Below, one piece after another: positions 5,556 through 5,902 of a DNA stretch of 5,902 nucleotides. Positions within the stretch are counted from its first letter, which is position 1, and each line of letters opens with the position of its first letter. The DNA is from DATGQT01 sp033720695 (lineage in GTDB: Bacteria; Bacteroidota; Rhodothermia; Rhodothermales; Rubricoccaceae): contig JAWWCA010000219.1 of the NCBI GenBank assembly GCA_033720695.1, positions 1 through 5,902 of the forward strand, in the 5' to 3' direction. Position numbers and translations under genes: made by a program. Under the pieces are notes generated by a model. That model saw nothing but the letters and a program-made list of their open reading frames with translations, did no database searches and was not told where the DNA came from.

Positions 5556-5902
5556 TCAGCCGTCGGCGCGGACGGCCGTGATGCGGAGGAGCCGGCCCTG
5601 GTGCGGGAACGCCGTGGCACGCACGGCGACGGGCACCTCCGATCCGTCGGCGCGGAGGACGGCGGCCTCGTGGCGCCCCGCGATGCCGAGGCGCGCCTCC
5701 ACCTCCTCGCTCAGCCGCTCGGGCACGAGGTCGAGGATGGCGCGGCCGATGAGGACGTCGGGGCCCTCGCAGCCAAAGACCTGAGCGGCCCGGTCGTTCG
5801 CGTCGAGGACGACCCCGTCCTCGAGGATGAGGAGGGCGTCGAACGTCGCCTCGCGGAGGGCCGGGACACGGGCCTCGGCCTGGGCGCAGGCGCCGGCGAG
5901 CG
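5556..5902 (-). CDS. PAS-domain protein, C-terminal end (5' part outside window)
   Basis: The minus-strand frame is open from the right edge to TGA at 5556-5558, giving 114 visible residues. Numbering from the window edge, residues 1-18 are the Ala/Arg-rich tail of a helix or linker, and about 19-111 form a PAS domain: FDALLILEDGVVLDAND (20-36) is the first hairpin and helix with the typical D-A-N, AAQVFGCEGPDVLIGRAILDLV (38-59) covers the F-G and G-R helix region, a short linker E-RLSEEVEARLG follows, and VLRADGSEVPVAVRATAF (81-98) plus GRLLRITAV (102-110) supply the last three strands. PAS domains sense small ligands, redox or light through a bound cofactor, or mediate dimerisation. The protein ends four residues after the last strand, so any kinase, GGDEF or receiver domain must lie N-terminal, outside the window, or the PAS is the terminal module of a regulator. 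C44 lies in the helical region, but no flavin (LOV) motif NCRFLQ is present. The ligand cannot be predicted. Confidence 0.87.
   Translation of the reverse strand, partial: LAGACAQAEARVPALREATFDALLILEDGVVLDANDRAAQVFGCEGPDVLIGRAILDLVPERLSEEVEARLGIAGRHEAAVLRADGSEVPVAVRATAFPHQGRLLRITAVRADG

Noticed and set aside
2461..5902. A four-gene minus-strand operon
   Set aside because: Gaps of 69-84 bp, no overlaps, candidate promoter boxes in at least one gap, and no shared pathway. Same-strand order alone is weak evidence.
1..5902. tRNA, rRNA, CRISPR repeats, insertion sequence ends or integration sites
   Set aside because: No cloverleaf, spaced direct repeats, transposase motif or flanking duplication was found on reading both strands; base composition is even throughout.

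Overview
The window is high-GC DNA, roughly 70% G+C by eye, densely coding. It most resembles a GC-rich, probably marine member of the Rhodothermota/Bacteroidota group (Rubricoccus/Rubrivirga/Salinibacter-like). The basis is a secreted acidic Calx-beta plus OB-fold protein of the kind common there, a large exported S9 peptidase, no Shine-Dalgarno sequence before any visible start, and one gap holding a good match to the Bacteroidota promoter TTG-N20-TAnnTTTG. This placement is inference; no marker gene is present.

Layout. Positions 2-901 (+) hold the C-terminal 299 residues of a secreted modular protein that begins upstream. It converges on four minus-strand genes across a short gap (902-975) filled by a 15-bp hairpin that is probably a bidirectional terminator. 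Reading leftward from the right edge, the minus-strand genes are: the last 114 residues of a PAS-domain protein (5556-5902), a small protein of unknown family (5050-5481), a secreted S9 prolyl oligopeptidase/dipeptidyl-peptidase-like enzyme with signal peptide and full Ser-Asp-His triad (2545-4980), and an ATP-grasp ligase fused to a SET lysine methyltransferase domain with a post-SET zinc site (976-2460). All gaps are 69-84 bp, so nothing is overlapping or tightly coupled. The ATP-grasp-SET gene appears to have its own promoter.

How they work together. I see no convincing single pathway. The peptidase and the Calx-beta/OB protein act outside the cytoplasmic membrane; the PAS protein and the ATP-grasp-SET protein look cytoplasmic. 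The standout is the ATP-grasp-SET fusion, which puts a carboxylate-amine (peptide-bond-forming) ligase and a lysine methyltransferase in one chain, with the ligase pocket departing from true D-Ala-D-Ala ligases. No tRNA, rRNA, CRISPR array, insertion sequence or phage gene was seen. Long plus-strand reading frames opposite the minus-strand genes are antisense by-products of GC-rich codon use.
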